64,000 nucleotides of DNA from Varanus komodoensis (taxonomy: Eukaryota; Chordata; Lepidosauria; Squamata; Varanidae): NCBI RefSeq assembly GCF_004798865.1, contig NW_025335268.1, positions 1,034,527 to 1,098,526 on the forward strand, written 5' to 3'. Shown one piece after another: positions 22,487 to 34,340 of this stretch; the first letter of the stretch is position 1; every line of letters begins with the position of its first letter. The translations under genes were made by a program, and so were the position numbers. The notes beneath the pieces were generated by a model that did not search any database, had not been told where the DNA came from, and saw only the letters and a program-made list of their open reading frames with translations.

Positions 22487-22695
22487 ACCCAGGAAGCACT
22501 TCCTGACAGTCAGGACCCCGAGGGCGTGGAATGGGCTTCCACGAGAGGTCGTTGAGGCCCCATTGGTGCAGGTGTTCAAGGATAGGCTGGACGTGCACAT
22601 GGTGGGCATGTTGTGAGCGGAGCCAGCTGGTGCCGGAGGTCAGACTAGATGGCCCGGGGGACCCCTTCTGACTCGCTCTGTTTCTATGTTTTATA
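22487..22695 (+). repeat. CR1 LINE 3' end
   Basis: 'cccaggaagcacttcctgac', 'atgggcttccacgagaggtc', 'ggacgtgcacatggtggg', 'cagactagatggcccggggg' and a 'gtttctatg' terminus. The lineage is the same as the 12595 and 37628 copies. CpGs remaining in 'cgagggcgtgg' suggest it is one of the younger copies. Confidence 0.88.
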
Positions 22696-24655
22696 CATTT
22701 GCATTATGATACTGTATAATAAAAAAACCCAATCTTATCTCTTCCACACTGATCTCATCCCCATAACATACAAAGAGGTTTTAAAAAAATTAACAGCCTC
22801 TCCTATATGCCTTTCTTCTCTGTATTTATTGCTTGCAACCCATGTATTATTATTCTCTTGAACTGTTAGAGCTTAAGCTCTCATACCTTGGATACAGTTA
22901 GAGCCAATCTTTTTATTTGGAGCCATGAAAAGCCAGCCATTTTCAATGGAGTGCCTCTGTCAGTCCTTCAGGAGAAAGATCTGTGCACAAGCACACTGGG
23001 CTTTCTCAAGGAGAGCCGTGTATCTCTGCAGTGGTGGGAGGTTAAAGAAGGCAGCATGTCAGAAGCACGCAAGACAAAGTAGAGCTGAGAAGAATGTATC
23101 CGTGGGGCAACTCGGAAGAACAAGCCGGAGAAAAGGACCCAGATCTGCAGTTTCACAACTTGACGTGATGGAGTCGATCCTGTGCAAGCTGGACACAGAG
23201 TTGTGAATGCCATTCTTTTTGAGAATGGCTTGAAGATTGCAGCCTCCCAGGCATGTTGGGAAAATGAAAATGCACCACACTCAGCTGCCACGCTCAGCTC
23301 ATGCTGCCCACCAGGCTGAGGACAGCGCTGCGGACTTCTGAAGTAACTGTGAAGGGATGCCACTTATGCCGTGGACACCTGGGCTGTAGTCCTAAACCAG
23401 CTGGATTTCATGTTTATTTTTATCAATTAAGTCCCTCTTTGTTTGTTTAAAGGAAATGTATCTGTATACTTTTCTAATCACTAGTATATGGGAATGTGCT
23501 TTCTTGCACATTGATCAATATATCTTTCTTGGCCTATGAATACTTAACTGATGGTAATTATGACTTCATTCCAAGGTATATATGTGGAGGAACAGCGTTT
23601 GTTGCCTAAGTGTGAGCTCAACAAAACCACCATTGCCAAGGGAAACTGGGGTTTCTAAAGCATCCAGGCAGTTCTGCTCCATTTCAGAAGAGGTGCTGGT
23701 GCTAGTGGCTGGGTGTCTTCTGGGGGACACAGGTCCTGAGGCCCGAGTGCCCGGCTCTAGAGAACCCGTGCGAGAGGACAGGCAGAGATGCAGGAGCAGC
23801 ATCACTCGCACTGACTCGGTTTTGGCATGCATCTCTAGTCTGCTACCTGGAAGAGTGTTTTTGTTTGATCTTCTTTTGCTTATTTTAAATATCCCTGTCT
23901 CTAGAGGGTTGATTTTATGCTCCTTGTGCGAAGCATGAACAGAAGATTCTTCAGCATTGGCACTGTCAGATTCCCTGTTCTAAAGTTTTCCTCCGCCACC
24001 CCAAAAGGGAGAGAGGGAGAGGGGGAGAGGGGGAGGGAGGGAGAGAGAGTCTTAAATATCATGAAATGGGGATCTAAACAACAAAATATGTGCACACACA
24101 TAAGGAAAATGTGCAAGTGTGTTGTAGCGGCATGCATTATGCACACACATTACACCAGCATACCACTGTGCTTCTTAAATTGTTCCCTTTAAAAAGAAAA
24201 CCCTGAGTGTGTGAGCATGTGGGAACTGTGTGAATAGGTTTGCACTATAGCCAGAGGAAGGGGAACAGACATGAAAAACAGACAGACAAAAATGCAACAG
24301 ATGATTTCATATTTGGTTTGTGTTTCAGACAAAAGAATAGTTCTAGATTCCTAAATTGCAGCAACAATAAATGTAGCAACAAATTATAGTTTCAGCACAC
24401 CTCCTAATATGTGCCACGCCAACTTGCATCCTCTTCAGCATCTTTTCCATTGATAGTAGTAATCAAACTTTAGGAACCTTGAAAAAATTAGTATATATAG
24501 ATCATTCTAATTCTGGAAAGAATAAATTTTGCATATGTCCCTTTGCAAGTCCATTCTAGCACCTTCCATCATTTGTAGAATTTTCTTTTTCAAATGTCTC
24601 TATGAAAATGCACATTGAAATATGCACACAATCCTATTTTAAAAATGCATTTTCA
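22696..24655. other. No gene seen
   Basis: Unclassified, with a GA-rich low-complexity run at 24007-24050. About 24545-24660 ('aaaatgcacattgaaatatg') fits the diffuse TGCA-rich repeat family. The frames on both strands at 22.9-23.9 kb have no recognisable domains. Confidence 0.35.
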
Positions 24656-25387
24656 CTTTGTTGTTGTCAGTCGCGAAGTTGTGTCCGACCCATCGTGACC
24701 CCATGGACAACATTCCTCCAGGCCTTCCTGTCCCCCACCATCCCCCGGAGTCCACCTAAGCTCACACCAACTGCCCCAGTGACTCCATCTAGCCACCTCA
24801 TTCTCTGCCTTCCCCTTCTTCTTTTGCCAGCTATTGTTCCCAGCATTAGGCTCTTCTCCAGGGAGTCCTTCCTTCTCATTCGGTGGTCAAAGTATTTGAG
24901 TGTCATCTTCAGTATCTGGCCTTCTAAAGTGCAGTCAGGGTTGATCTCCTCTAGGACTGACTGGTTTGATCGCCTTATGGTCCAAGGGACTCGCAGGAGT
25001 CTCCTCCAGCACCACAATTCAAAGGACTCAATCCTTTTGCGCTCAGCCTTCCTTATGGTCCAGCTTTCACAGCCATACATTGCAACTGGGAAAACCATAG
25101 CCTTGACTATAAGCACTTTTGTTTGCAGGGCGTTGTCTCTGCTTTTTAGAATGCTGTCTAGATTTGCCATAGCTTTCCTCCCCAGGAGCAAGTGTCTTTT
25201 AATTTCTTGGCTGCAGTCCCCATCTGCGGTGATCTTGGAGCCCAGGAAAATAAAATCTGTCACTACCTCCATTTCTTCCCCATCTATTTGCCACGAAGTG
25301 AGAGGACCGGATGCCATTAGTTTTCTTAATGTTGAGTTGCAAGCCAACTTTTGCATTCTCCTCCTTCTCCCGCTCTTTAGTTCTCAG
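24656..25387 (-). repeat. BovB (RTE-clade) LINE 3' end, best-preserved copy
   Basis: The minus-strand frame 25356-24667 is open for 229 codons. It carries the BovB ORF2 C-terminus: 'DFIFLGSKITADGDCSQEIK', 'LLLGRKAMANLDSILKSRD', 'KAMVFPVAMYGCESWT', 'FELWCWRRLLRVPWT', 'MRRKDSLEKSLMLGTI' and 'RQRMRWLDGVTGAVGVSLG'. One frame change lies near the 5' end of the fragment (25444-25199 frame). The 3' terminus is at about 24660 ('gttgttgtcagtcgcgaag' on plus). Catalytic reverse-transcriptase motifs are absent, so it is immobile. The plus-strand 283-codon frame over the same bases is antisense only. Confidence 0.96.
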
Positions 25388-26399
25388 AACGCATTTTCTC
25401 TTAGTGTACAGATATTCATTTATCTCAAGGGTTGTGTTTCTCAATGTGTTTGATCAAAACCCAAAACCCAAAATCATTTTAAGGACCTTTTGCTATATAA
25501 TTGAGCTGCAAATGCATGTCAGAATTTGGAGAAGTACAAAATGCAAAAGGGGCCTGAGGATGACGATGGCCCCCTTGTTCTTGCTCACCGCTTGGTCATT
25601 TGGCCATAATTCTTGCAAATATGTAAGACAAACATTTCCACCTGCTGAGCTTGGGTGGACAGAGAGAAGGCCTTTGCAGTTGGGGCACCTTTTTTTTTTT
25701 TTTTTTTTTTGGAAACTCTCTCTGTAGGAGAAATCACCTGGCACCTACCTTTTTGTCCTTACAAGCCATGGAAAGACATTGGTTTTCCCAGACCCTTTGA
25801 AATCTTGGTTGAATCAGCTTAGGTTTTGCTGAATAAGGCATCCTTTTTGTTTTCTTGCTTTAATGCTCTTTGGTGAATATCGTGTACCATGAGGGTACAT
25901 ACTGAAGGGTGGCATATGATTTAAAGAGGGAATGTAGAAAGAAGCTTGGCAGGAAGCAACTGAGAAAGCAATCCAATGGTTCCTGAGTGACCATCCCATG
26001 GACTGTAGGGTTGTGCAGAATCCCCCTTCTTAGGTCTGTGGCAGTGCTCCAATTTTGGAAAGGGAGGTCAGAGAACTGATCCTCTTCTCCTGTCCCAGCA
26101 CAGCTGGCACAGAAAGAACAACACTGGCTGCCTTCCAAGGGGGGAGGGGAGCTCTCATGAGAAGAGGGAGACCAGAGATGCTAGGATGTAAGTTACTTTG
26201 AGCTTCCTTCTGCTTCCTTTGCTCCCCCTCCAAATTGCTCTTTCTAGATGAGCTAAAAAGCCCATGTAAGGAAGTTGCAGGATAGAAGGAAAGGGAAACA
26301 CAGATTGCCTCCATGGCTCCCCTCACCTTGCATCAGCTCATTGAATGCTTCCAAATTTGGGGGCTTCCAAACACCAAGGGAACAATTCATGATATTGCA
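25388..26399. other. No gene seen
   Basis: Unclassified apart from a T-run of 21 at 25690-25710, which could be the reversed poly(A) of a retroposed sequence. I cannot identify a body for it. Confidence 0.35.
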
Positions 26400-26407
26400 C
26401 CTTAAAG

Positions 26408-26802
26408 CAGACCTGGGCATTGTACAGCCCACGGGCCACATCTGGCCCGATGGCTGACCCTGACTGGCCTGCATGAGGTCACTGGCAAATTAAAAGTCAA
26501 TACAAATATATATCGTCGTAATATAGATGCAAGCAATACAACTGCGCTGCTTTTATTTTGAAGGATCTGCTAAATTTAATTGAATTTATTGTTTTTCATG
26601 TAATGTTAATGTTAATGTTTTTGTGATAATTCATTAAATAGTGTTGTTCTGTGCTCCACATTTTCATTGTATCATTGTAATGTTTCATTTACTGTTTTTA
26701 TAGAGATATATATTGAGCAGAGCTATAAGTGTATTGGTCCGGCCCTTAACAACTGTCAAAGTTTCTCATGTGGCCCCATAGGAAAATTAATTGCCCACCC
26801 TG
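26408..26802. mobile_element. Non-autonomous hAT-type DNA transposon, 395 bp, with 8-bp target duplication
   Basis: The left end CAGACCTGGGCATTGT and the right end, which reverse-complements to CAGGGTGGGCAATTAA, form imperfect terminal inverted repeats. They continue inward to 'gggccacat' on both sides. Flanks are CCTTAAAG at 26400-26407 and CCTTAGAG at 26803-26810, seven of eight bases identical. CAG…CTG ends and 8-bp duplications are diagnostic of hAT elements. The interior is AT-rich with no transposase frame, so it depended on another element's enzyme. Confidence 0.88.
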
Positions 26803-26810
26803 CCTTAGAG

Positions 26811-27303
26811 GAAGAAAGAGCTGTGGTCAACCGTTACATGGCAGAACGCTTTCTCTAAAATTAAGTGGGGGAGTGGACAGTGGCAGACTAGCCCTATTGA
26901 ACCGATTCGACTTTTGAGATAGGATGCAGGGAGAGTAGGATGATGAGAATTTGGCAAGCAACCTTACATGTTTAGGACTAACACAAAATGATGGCTTGGT
27001 GTATTTCACTAATAGTTTTGGTTGTGCAGAACAAGCTTTGGAGACCCATCAAATACTCTGTGTCTAGACAGTTTGGGGGCCATGTGTGCACTGTTCTCCA
27101 ACCATGTAATTTTGAGATGGATAAATGAGAGAAAAGCACTAATCGACCCATGATGCTCCGACCATCATGGATCACTGAGCCGAAACTTTCTTATTCCCTA
27201 GCTGTGGATTTCAAATTTGCCACATCCCAAAGAGACGCCAAATTGATATGGACAAGGTGCTTGGGCTGCATACATACTCTTTCCAGCCATTACATGGTCT
27301 TAC
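26811..27303. other. No gene seen
   Basis: Unclassified, repeat-poor sequence between the hAT element and the GAA/GAG tract. Confidence 0.35.
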
Positions 27304-27407
27304 CAAGAAGAAGAAGAAGAAGAAGAAGAAGAAGAAGAAGAAGAAGAAGAAGAAGAGGAGGAGGAGGAGGAGGAGGAGGAGGAGGAGGAGGAGGAGGAGG
27401 AGGAGGG
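27304..27407. repeat. Compound (GAA)n-(GAG)n tract
   Basis: About 17 GAA units run to about 27355 and switch cleanly to about 17 GAG units ending near 27407. All purine on the plus strand. The apparent poly-Arg/poly-Gly frame here is this repeat. Confidence 0.97.
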
Positions 27408-28684
27408 AGATTGTTTAAAACTATACTGATTCCCAGAGGAAGTGGGCTCATGATGCTCTAATAGAAGTTTTCAGCTCAATTTAGCAATTGTTACAGAATG
27501 AACTCTGTAGCTCTTCAAGCCCCCAGGCCACCAAATGAATTACAGAGACTAATATTCATGTGTGGAAATGAAGGATCACGTAATGCAGAATATGTTAAAG
27601 AACAGACTATAATGCAGGATATACTAAATGGCTCTTCCACTCTTTCTGTTCACAACTATCTTGTTCCCATTTCATAAATGGTACCTTTTTGTCGGGGGCA
27701 GACATGTTGAGGGAAGAATGAAGGCATACTGGGATTCCTTAATGAAGTCCATTCAGGTGCTTTAATCAGGTGCACGAGACCCGGTGTCCTCCATATGTTT
27801 TAGACTGCAACTTCTCATGGCCAAAGTTTAGGGATTGTGGGAACAGTAATCCAAAATATCTGAAGAGCACCAGATTGCTTACGTCAGGCTTAGAGGTACA
27901 GGAAATATCCCAGAAACATTGCTGTCTTCCAAAAAGCATTGCTTGCACATTTCACAGAGTACACGAGAGCCTGATATAAGAGGTGGATTCCAGTCTGAAC
28001 AAGATAAATGTATCTTTTGGGGTGTAGGAATGGATGCCCACAGTTTTAACTGAGAATTGCAACCTACCTCAGGTGTTGAGGTGTTGAGGCATTCCGTATC
28101 CATAAGACCCAGTAGGAATGTGCAAGGCTATTCCTCCTGGCTCCACTGCAGCAGACACCAGCCATGCTTCTTGTCCAATCCATAACTCATGGCAGCCGGA
28201 ACGGGACAACGTAGAGTTTCCTTCAACCCAATTAGGGTTGCTGTCCTCATGGGGAGGGATGTCCCAGAGATATAAAAGTGTCCTCCATTCAGATAGATGC
28301 TGATCAAGCATGCACAGTGTTTTGAGAAGGTGGGGCTACGCCATTCATTCACACTGGCCTTCACCTGCAGTTTCCCGATACATATTCAAAATCCTGTGCA
28401 AAAAAATCAACACCTGAATGGAGGTATTAAGAGTTGCAGGACAACATGTGAGGTGTGGTTCAGGGCTTCAGATCAGCAGAGGTCTAGCAATGCCTGGAGT
28501 TCCTGCCTCCAGGGCTTCCTTGCCCTCTTCCTGTTTGTTCTTCCTGTGAATTCACTTGCCATCTCCAAACAGGCAGGCAGAAAAAAGGAGAGGTGTGATG
28601 ACAATCTCAGCTTGTCTTGTATCTCCCTTTTGGGTGAATTCGGCCTGGAGGGAAATGCCAAGGAAACAGTGTGTACTAAGAATG
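27408..28684. other. No gene; one palindromic repeat
   Basis: Contains the inverted-repeat element at 27778-27890 (listed). The rest is unclassified, with random-looking frames. Confidence 0.35.
27778..27890. repeat. Palindromic interspersed repeat
   Basis: 'ctccatatgttttagactgc' near 27788 is echoed in reverse by 'cagtaatccaaaatatctga' near 27845. The same arms flank copies at 31715, 56112 and 60965. The arms are consistent with a small non-autonomous DNA element common in lizards. No clear target duplication. Confidence 0.6.
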
Positions 28685-29015
28685 ATCTGAGGGAAGCGGC
28701 CCATTAAGACTATGAAATGCGCTCCCCAGAGAGGTCCACCTGGTGCCGCCATTATACTCTTTCTGGCACCAGTTACAGACTTTTTTATTTAACCAGCATT
28801 TTAACAATTAAGGGTTTTAGACATTTTAAGATTTTATGTTTCTTTTTGTTTCACAGTCACACTTTCTATTTTATTTTCCCTTTTTTAGTTTATAATGTTC
28901 AATTTTAAATGTTTTAATAATTGTAGTTTTAATATTGTATTTTAGAATTTTATATTATGTAAGCCGTCCTGAGCGCTTCTGCAGAAGGACGGGATATAAA
29001 TTCTTGTAATAAATA
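28685..29015 (+). repeat. L2-clade LINE 3' end
   Basis: 'ctccccagagaggtccacct', 'gccgccattatactctttct' and 'gacttttttatttaaccagc' match the 'LPREV-LAPSLYAF…KTFLF' coding end seen intact at 43597. They are followed by 'gtaagccgtcctgagcgctt' and 'gggatataaattcttgtaat' at 28960-29010. Confidence 0.8.
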
Positions 29016-30917
29016 AGAATAGTCTTCTCTATTCCTTTCCACTTTTTTTCCCACAGCGCCCATCAAAACAATATAACAGGAGAATTTGACCAAGGTTATT
29101 CCATCACGTGCTTCTTTCCATTTGGGATTTTTATACCAAGGTAAAGGAAAGAGGATGACACAGCCAGGCAAAGTTCCAGGGTTTTAAAACCATGTAAAAC
29201 CATTCCACAGAATTGTTATTGGGATTTATATTACAGTGATAGTGGGCTTGTGTGCATTAGAGAAATTGACACCAAACCAAAGTGACACCAAATTGCTAGT
29301 ACCACAAAGAAGCTCACCGGACTGGTTGGGAGCTGGAGAGTTGGTTCTTTATAAAGTGGTTGCTGTGAGGGGTTCTTTATAAGTCTGATGCCATCATCTC
29401 TTTGCTGGAAAAGCATGGAGTCCTGTTGTGCAATGGATTTCAGAGGGTCAGGAGATACAAAAATGTGTTTGGCCTCTGAAAATGAGCATCTGATCTATGC
29501 TAGAGAATAGGAGGGAGTTCCATAGGCAGAACTGGGGTGGAGGGTATAGAAGTCTGAACTGGGGCCAGGAACCTGCTTTGAATAGCGGGTGGGGCTTTCA
29601 ATTACCAGCCACCACTGCATTTGTGAACACTGCCTAATTTTACTGGACATTTCAAAATAAGTGTCTTAGATCACGGGGGGTGGGGAGGGTAAAAAGTAGG
29701 ATTTGGGCCTTAACTCATGCTAGCATGGACTTCGGGGTGCTGAAGTCTCAAGGATTTGAAGAGCAGACTTCCGCTCCATACCACCTTGGATGCTAGTCAA
29801 CCTTGCAAGCATCTCTCACCTCGCTAGTAGGACCACTGCACTAACCAAAAGGGATCGTCTTGGCCCCTGCATGTACGGGAAAGAACACTGTGGTTCAGCT
29901 TGCTATTCCTGCACCACATTTCCCTCTTTTTCCTATTTGTAGTATGGAGTGGAGGACAGCAGATGGTCCAGCATTTAGCTCCCAATCTTAAAAGGAAGCC
30001 GTATCCAGTGTAACACACCATTCACCCCGATCAAGTTGTCACGAATCAGTGGGCTGTCGCAAGGTGTAAGATTTGAGGGTCTTCAGTTGCTGTCTTCAGT
30101 GTCATTTAAATTTGCTGGTCAAACAAAGCACAGCAGTTGCCTCCCTCTGTGTGCATTTTGTTCAAATGCAGCCACCAGTAGCTACACATTTTCTATTGTG
30201 CCAGACAGAGATGGCACAGAGTCTCCGCGCGCCTTCATTGCCAGTGAGTTGTGGCACTTGGAGATTGGACGGCAGGATTACGCAGACAGGTTTATGTGCT
30301 GGGGAAGATCAATGGATAGGAGAGGTTCATTGATGACAGATGGCTGGTTTCAGGCACGGAAGGAGTAACAGAGGAGGAGGAGAACCAGCTGTGAACGAGT
30401 TGCAGGATGAGTGCCTTGGATGAGTGTGCAGGGCAGGGGGAACCGGCCGTGTTCCAACAGAAGCAGGAGGATATTAACAGCAGCGGCTGAGTAATGGTGT
30501 GAAGGGACAGTAAAGGAAGGACAAAGTATAATGGAGAGAGGCTGAGACATTTCTCACTGCTTTATTTTTCTGCTGTAGAATTTAGTAGCTTTAGGGTATA
30601 GATATAAAGTGGAAGGAGGGGGAGAAGAGAGGGAGGGAGAGGTGGGGAGAGGGAGAGAGAAGCAAAGTAGACACATTATCAGGAGGTAGAGATAGGCCCC
30701 TTGATTTAGGGCTGTTTTATTCCTTGTACTCCCATCGTGGTCCCAGTCCATATTGGGGCCCTGCATTTACTTGAAGGAAGATAGGATTGTAGAAGAACTT
30801 CGCTCCTGCTTGCAGAATATATGAGCATGCTCTGGCTGAAGTCCCAAAACTGAGCATGAGCACACATCCACCAGCAATGCATTGATTGCCAGGCAAGTGC
30901 TTGCATTCCATTTTACA
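29016..30917. other. No gene seen
   Basis: Unclassified apart from about 30615-30665, a (GGGAGA)n-like purine run, and about 30790-30920, part of a dispersed repeat shared with 41430-41600 (listed separately). Includes 'gtgacaccaaa' tandem words at 29269 and 29283. Confidence 0.35.
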
Positions 30918-30925
30918 ATGTCCCC
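30790..30925 (+). repeat. Unclassified dispersed repeat, copy A
   Basis: 'gcttgcagaatatatgagca', 'tgctctggctgaagtcccaa' and 'gcattgattg' correspond in order to 'gcttgcaaaacatgtgagca', 'tgtcttgcttaaagtcccaa' and 'tcatggattg' at 41450-41540. Old copies of a family I do not recognise. Confidence 0.5.
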
Positions 30926-30927
30926 CA

Positions 30928-30929
<2 letters not shown>

Positions 30930-30991
<62 letters not shown>

Positions 30992-31014
30992 TTTCACCCA
31001 CCCCCCCCCCCCCC
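30930..31014. repeat. (CT)n microsatellite followed by a C-run
   Basis: About 28 CT units to 30987, then 'ccctctttcaccca' and 13 C to 31014. Confidence 0.97.
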
Positions 31015-34000
31015 GCAGACTGAATGGCCTGCTATAGGCTCAGGGACAAAGTTGTGCAGAATTGGGGACATTTGCATAGATGTCAAGTTCCGCCACTGTT
31101 CATATCACTGAATTTCCCCATCCATGGAAAGCAAGCAGCAGCCACAAATGCTGGCAGGAACTGGGCATGAGTTGAGTGTTGAGATCATGTTCAGAGGCTC
31201 CTGGAGAGCTTGGCCATTGCTCAGTTGCCCATTGCAAAAAGCAGAAAAGACAAACCAACAAACCGACCGACAGACAGACAGACAGACAGACACAAGCTGG
31301 TGCTGCTACATCTTCAGCGTAACATGCAGTGTGGCCCTAAGGCCAAGCAAAAATGTACTTTTCAGCTTTAGGCAGTGTGTGAACACCTCCAAATTCACAC
31401 ACGCAAACTCACTCCAGCTTACCATATTCCTGCTGGCAGCACCAGTCCTGGTGGCAGCAGAAGCTGCAAGGGCTACCAAGACTCCCAGCAGCTCCCTTTC
31501 CCTGCAAAGTCTTCCTTTCACTTCTTTTGTAAGGGAATCCAACACTGAGAACAGCCTTCTGCTTTCTGGAGCCCTCCTGAAGCACTGGACTGGACCTCCG
31601 GGTTGCTGGCCGGGAGCTGTGGCTCCACACACTTGAGGACACCAGCTTTGGGAAGGCTGCCTTGGAATCATTCTGAAGTCTGGGGAAATGTGGTTTGCCC
31701 TCCGTCTAGAACAGGGTGGGGAACACATGCCCTCTGGATGTTTTGGCCTACAGTTTCTGTCAGGCCTGGCCAGCATAGCCAATGGTGAGGGATGATGGGA
31801 TCCATAGGCCAAAATATCTGGAGGTCACAAGTTGTCTTCCTGGTCTAGGGGAAATCCTGGGGAGAAAACAGAGGGCTGCTGGGAGGGAGAGGTGTGAGCA
31901 AGCAATGCTTGAGAGTGCACGCATTCTTTGACAATTGTATCCTTGTCACCTAATGCCTGATTCCTGTTCACATTTGCCACTGCTGCATGCTTTGGCCAAA
32001 CAAGAAACTTGTGCAAAGCAAGCAACGATTCAATAGGAGATCTGCACCGATCCTCCAAATTTGTGCAAAGTTCTTGCATAGATTAAGTGGGGGCTGATTC
32101 AGTTTACTGAGGAAGTTTGCACGAATTAGGAAAATTTCTGCAAAATTTGCAAGCAAACATGAACTTGGAACTCTCTAGCTGCCAACCTTTCCCAGCACTG
32201 CGGCTGTAACAGCTTCTTTGCTGCCAGGTTTGCCCTCTTTTGTGCTGCTGAAGTCCTGGAAAAGATCCCCCATTTTGTATTGTATTATTGGGGTAGGAAA
32301 AATGTGGCACGGTTTTATGATGCCATTTCCCATATGAATGGGCTGTCCATACACTAATTTTAATGAGACACGATGCTCCTAGGAACATTAGTTTCAGGGG
32401 TCAGCTGAGTGGCTACCAAACAGGGACTTTTATGTGGTCTCATCTTATTAATGAACTCAAAATATGCTAATTTAGATCCTGCTTAGATTCTAATTTAGGT
32501 CCTATTAGACGACATAGTAACACCACGTAACTAGGTTTGTTTCAATTGGTATGTGAAATTAACACATTCAGAAGCACAGCCTGTTAAATTTTCAAGAGAA
32601 ACTTGCAGCTCAAGAATGGGAACCAGAATCGCAAAACAGAATTTAATCGGTCAGGCTTTGCACTTCCTTTCACACACATGAAGACCTCAGTAGTAATTTC
32701 TTAGTTCAGAGCTGGATGGCTCACTTGGAAATTTGGATGCTGAAATTTAATCTGATATGGATTTTTAAAGGATTATTCCACCTCCCCCCCCACCCCCCAG
32801 TCCTACAAACCACCACACAGCAGTGCTCCCAACATGTCGAGAATTAAAAGGAAAAGTTTGAGAATAGTGGATGCAGAGACTATGGATTTTTAATGAGCTT
32901 GTTGACAGGTTAAAATTCTTACAGAAGAGCCTATGATAGTTGGTATAAATGAAAGGCTGGGAAAGAGTCCAGGAATGATTGAAAACAAAAGCTTCACAGC
33001 CTCTGCCTGAAAATGAGAAGCTGCATCGTAATGCTTTATAATATGCACAAAGGTTCTTGTTCCCACAGACAGATTGACTGGTCTGGGGAGGATATGGAAG
33101 CAGTTTGGGGAATCTGAGACAAGAACTTAGGCAGACAGACTGGCAAAAATGGATACGGCTGAGCAAAACCCGGCTTCAGACAAGCAGATTTGCCCTCTTT
33201 CAGAAAAACAATCCACTCCCAAAGTTCTGACTAAAGGAGGGCACCTCTAGAAGATCTGTCTTTGGCTGCATTATCATAGTGTCCTCATGGCAGGTCTTTG
33301 GAGCAGATGTCAGTGGCCTGCCTGGCAGGTTAGGTGGGAAATAATGGTGGGAACCACTGCAGCAGGGGTGACTTACCACACCTGGGTGGAAGTGAAGTAA
33401 TAAGCATGATGAGCTTAAAAAAGAGGATCCCAGTAAAGCCAGTGAGTCCAGCAGGAGCCACTCAAATGGAGAGGAGCTCTTTGAGGCAAGGAAGGAACAC
33501 CTGTGACCCTCTTCAGACCTGCCCACGTCCTGCCCATCAGGCCATTATTCCAGAGTCTAACTTCTCCAGCTGCCCCTCTGGACCCATCCACACATTATTT
33601 GACCACCGGTTAGCAGATTTTATTTCAGGCATGTGTAATTAATGTGCCAACAAACTACATACATTTGTTAGAACTTCTGCAGACATTCCATGTAGGTATG
33701 CTTAGTGAAACAGGTAAAGTAAAATGATATATTTTCAAATATAAAAAGAAAGTCCACGGAATTGCAAAATCACCATGAAGCTCCATACTGAGAAGCCAGG
33801 TTAACTTGAGGATGTGACGATGGGGATGTTAGACACTTTGCCCAAGGAATAAAAGGCCAAATCCTGATTTTGCACTAAGGAACTATGCAAATACCCTGGC
33901 TGTCAGCAGATTAGACCATTTGGACAGAGGCTAAATAAGGACAGGGAACACAGTAATGTAGCCATATTAGGCCTCCATGTAGGTAAAGACCTCCAGGGCA

Positions 34001-34019
34001 GGCAAAGAGAAAGTAGCTC
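31015..34019. other. No gene; simple repeat and palindromic repeat
   Basis: Holds (CAGA)n at 31270-31292 and the palindromic repeat at 31715-31835 (listed). About 31920-32160 is rich in 'gtgcaaag/ttgcacga' words and may belong to the dispersed family at 41.6 and 50.1 kb. The overlapping frames at 31.1-31.8 kb on both strands have no recognisable domains. Confidence 0.35.
31715..31835. repeat. Palindromic interspersed repeat
   Basis: 'ctctggatgttttggcctac' near 31733 mirrors 'taggccaaaatatctggagg' near 31806, around the core 'ccagcatagccaatggtgag'. Same family as 27778, 56112 and 60965. This is the clearest palindrome of the set. Confidence 0.75.
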
Positions 34020-34340
34020 AATATTTTCTTTTCCTTTTAAACAACAGATAAGAGAAGCCTGTATAACAGGCCAGCCCATTGATCTTGGGGGATTTTAATT
34101 ACTCGGATATCGATTTGGAAAGCAACTATGCAAAAGGGGGAAGACAAATGGCTTTCTAGGAGTGATGCAAGATTGCCATCTTGCACTCTTTGTCAAGCAG
34201 CCTCACATACATGGTCTGAGGGTATTCAGGTCCGAAGTCTAGGAAATGAGCCAAGTGGGATCAATTTAAGCTGAAGTTCAGCGGCATTTAGGATGTCGTG
34301 TCATCATCTATCAGGAGTGCAGTAGTTCTTTTAGAGCACT
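34020..34340 (+). repeat. CR1 LINE internal fragment (endonuclease region)
   Basis: 'gatcttgggggattttaatt', 'actcggatatcgatttggaa' at about 34082-34122 matches the CR1 endonuclease block encoding L-GDFNYPDI-W. Downstream sequence drifts quickly and the boundaries are soft. Not a 3' end, so it is a remnant of a longer copy or was separated by deletion. Confidence 0.55.

Noticed and set aside
24602-25453. 283-codon open frame on the plus strand, the longest in the window
   Set aside because: It lies antisense to the BovB reverse-transcriptase end, which reads clearly on the minus strand; the plus frame has no domain.
27150-27461. 103-codon frame with poly-Arg and poly-Gly
   Set aside because: Produced by the GAA/GAG trinucleotide tract.
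31124-31812. Overlapping 170- and 168-codon frames on opposite strands
   Set aside because: Mutually antisense, include the CAGA repeat and the palindromic repeat, no homology that I can recognise.
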